Of a DNA stretch of 5,631 nt, positions 4,969 to 5,631 are shown one piece after another. Under the pieces are notes generated by a model. It was given only the letters and a program-made list of their open reading frames with translations. It searched no databases and was not told the origin of the DNA. Each line of letters opens with the position of its first letter. The first letter of the stretch is position 1. Both the position numbers and the translations under genes were made by a program. Origin of the DNA: Lysinibacillus sp. (GTDB taxonomy: Bacteria; Bacillota; Bacilli; Bacillales_A; Planococcaceae); the NCBI GenBank assembly GCA_012735355.1, contig JAAYHP010000124.1, forward strand, positions 1-5,631, read 5' to 3'.

Positions 4969-5607
4969 TTAAAACCCATGTAAAAATGGATTCATTTCCA
5001 TTTCATAACTTGGAGTTGTGAAGCTACCATGACCCGGATAAATGATACAATCTTCAGGAAGAACTAACAATTTTTCATGAATGGAACGTAATAACACTTC
5101 CAATGAGCCACCTACTAAATCCGTACGACCAATGCTTCCTTGAAATAATGTATCCCCAACAATAGCGAAATTGCTTTCCTCAAAAACATAAGAAACGCTA
5201 CCTGGAGAATGCCCTGGTGTAAAAATTGCTTTAAACTTCATCCCACCTACTTCAAAGGACTGTTCTTTGTTAATAATGTGATCTGCTGGTTTCATAATGT
5301 AATTTGGAAGCTCCAAATATTTTCCCGAACCATTTTTATTTGCATCTGTTAACCAATCCGCTTCCTCTTCATGTATATATACTGGAATATGAAAAGCGTC
5401 TCTTACATCATCGACGGCTCCGATATGATCAAAATGAGCATGGGTTAAAAAGATTGCTATCGGTTGTAATTGATAGGATTGAATAGTAGAAATAATTTTA
5501 TCCCCTTCTTCACCTGGATCGAAAATGATACAATCTTTTTTATCATTACTCACAATATAACAATTCGCTTGTACAGGGCCAACACTCAATATTTTTACAT
5601 CCAACAA
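4969..5607 (-). CDS. yqgX: MBL-fold metallo-hydrolase, glyoxalase II-like (YqgX family)
   Basis: This is a probable cytoplasmic two-zinc hydrolase of about 212 residues. Motifs, numbered from the upstream GTG at 5616, are THAHFDH at 58-64 (His59, His61, Asp63, His64), GHSPGS at 135-140 (His136), GDTLF at 154-158 (Asp155) and PGHG at 194-197 (His196). GRTDL at 163-167 is also typical of glyoxalase II-like proteins. All metal ligands are present. The family includes thioesterases acting on hydroxyacyl-glutathione or bacillithiol-type substrates; the substrate here is not shown. The start is ambiguous. GTG 5616 and ATG 5613 lie within the ribosome site AGAGGTGAT itself, whereas TTG 5607 is 8 bases after AGAGG and TTG 5604 is 11 bases. 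Starting at 5607 or 5604 leaves seven or eight residues before VGPVQANCY, the usual family N-terminus as I recall it. Confidence 0.92.
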   Translation of the reverse strand: MLDVKILSVGPVQANCYIVSNDKKDCIIFDPGEEGDKIISTIQSYQLQPIAIFLTHAHFDHIGAVDDVRDAFHIPVYIHEEEADWLTDANKNGSGKYLELPNYIMKPADHIINKEQSFEVGGMKFKAIFTPGHSPGSVSYVFEESNFAIVGDTLFQGSIGRTDLVGGSLEVLLRSIHEKLLVLPEDCIIYPGHGSFTTPSYEMEMNPFLHGF

Positions 5608-5625
5608 ATTCATCACCTCTAGCGT

Positions 5626-5631
5626 ATTATA
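5626..5631 (-). promoter_or_regulatory. -10-like TATAAT at the window edge upstream of yqgX
   Basis: The minus strand reads TATAAT in the last six bases. A transcript from it would start near 5619-5620, leaving only a few bases before or within AGAGGTGAT. That arrangement could serve a TTG start at 5607 but not the GTG or ATG upstream. The -35 region lies outside the window, so this may be a chance match. Confidence 0.3.

Noticed and set aside
5304..5486. 60-codon plus-strand open frame inside yqgX
   Set aside because: It is antisense to the conserved MBL-fold gene, including its metal-binding motif, and shows no independent coding evidence.

Overview
The window is low-GC Firmicute DNA, most likely from a Bacillaceae genome outside the B. 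subtilis group. The basis is AT-rich composition, purine-rich Shine-Dalgarno (SD) sites, frequent TTG start codons, and a comG competence operon beside a DUF2626 gene (yqgY type) and a YqgX-type metallo-hydrolase. In B. subtilis, as I recall it, yqxL, yqhB and yqgZ lie between comGA and yqgY. Here their place is taken by a single ArsR/SufR-like regulator.

Positions 1-3594, minus strand: the comG operon, read comGA, comGB, comGC, comGD, comGE, comGF, comGG from right to left. comGG is cut by the left window edge after about 25 codons. The genes are tightly packed, overlapping by 4-22 bases except for a 20-base gap between comGB and comGC. ComGA is the cytoplasmic assembly ATPase and ComGB the polytopic membrane platform. 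ComGC is the major pseudopilin, and ComGD, ComGE, ComGF and ComGG are the minor pseudopilins. Together they build the transformation pilus that brings external DNA to the membrane receptor during competence.

Positions 3595-3862: a 268-base divergent control region between comGA and the regulator gene. It holds a -10-like element for comG with a poor -35, A/T boxes resembling ComK half-sites, and a consensus -35 facing the regulator.

Positions 3863-4564, plus strand: a winged-helix regulator with a C-terminal four-cysteine domain, probably a metal or Fe-S sensor. Positions 4678-4917, plus strand: a 79-residue triple-membrane-span DUF2626 protein with its own good sigma-A-type promoter. A nearly perfect 15-base inverted repeat is centred on that promoter's -10 element. 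This candidate operator is the most striking unexplained signal in the window.

Positions 4935-4964: a shared bidirectional terminator between the convergent DUF2626 and MBL genes. Positions 4969-5607, minus strand: a glyoxalase-II-like metallo-beta-lactamase-fold hydrolase, probably starting at TTG.

This is mostly conserved chromosomal backbone. I see no mobile element, CRISPR array, tRNA or rRNA, and no clear new multi-gene system. The parts worth following up are regulatory: the operator-like dyad, the cysteine-containing regulator divergent from comG, the loss of the cysteine motif in ComGA, and the cluster of TTG starts.
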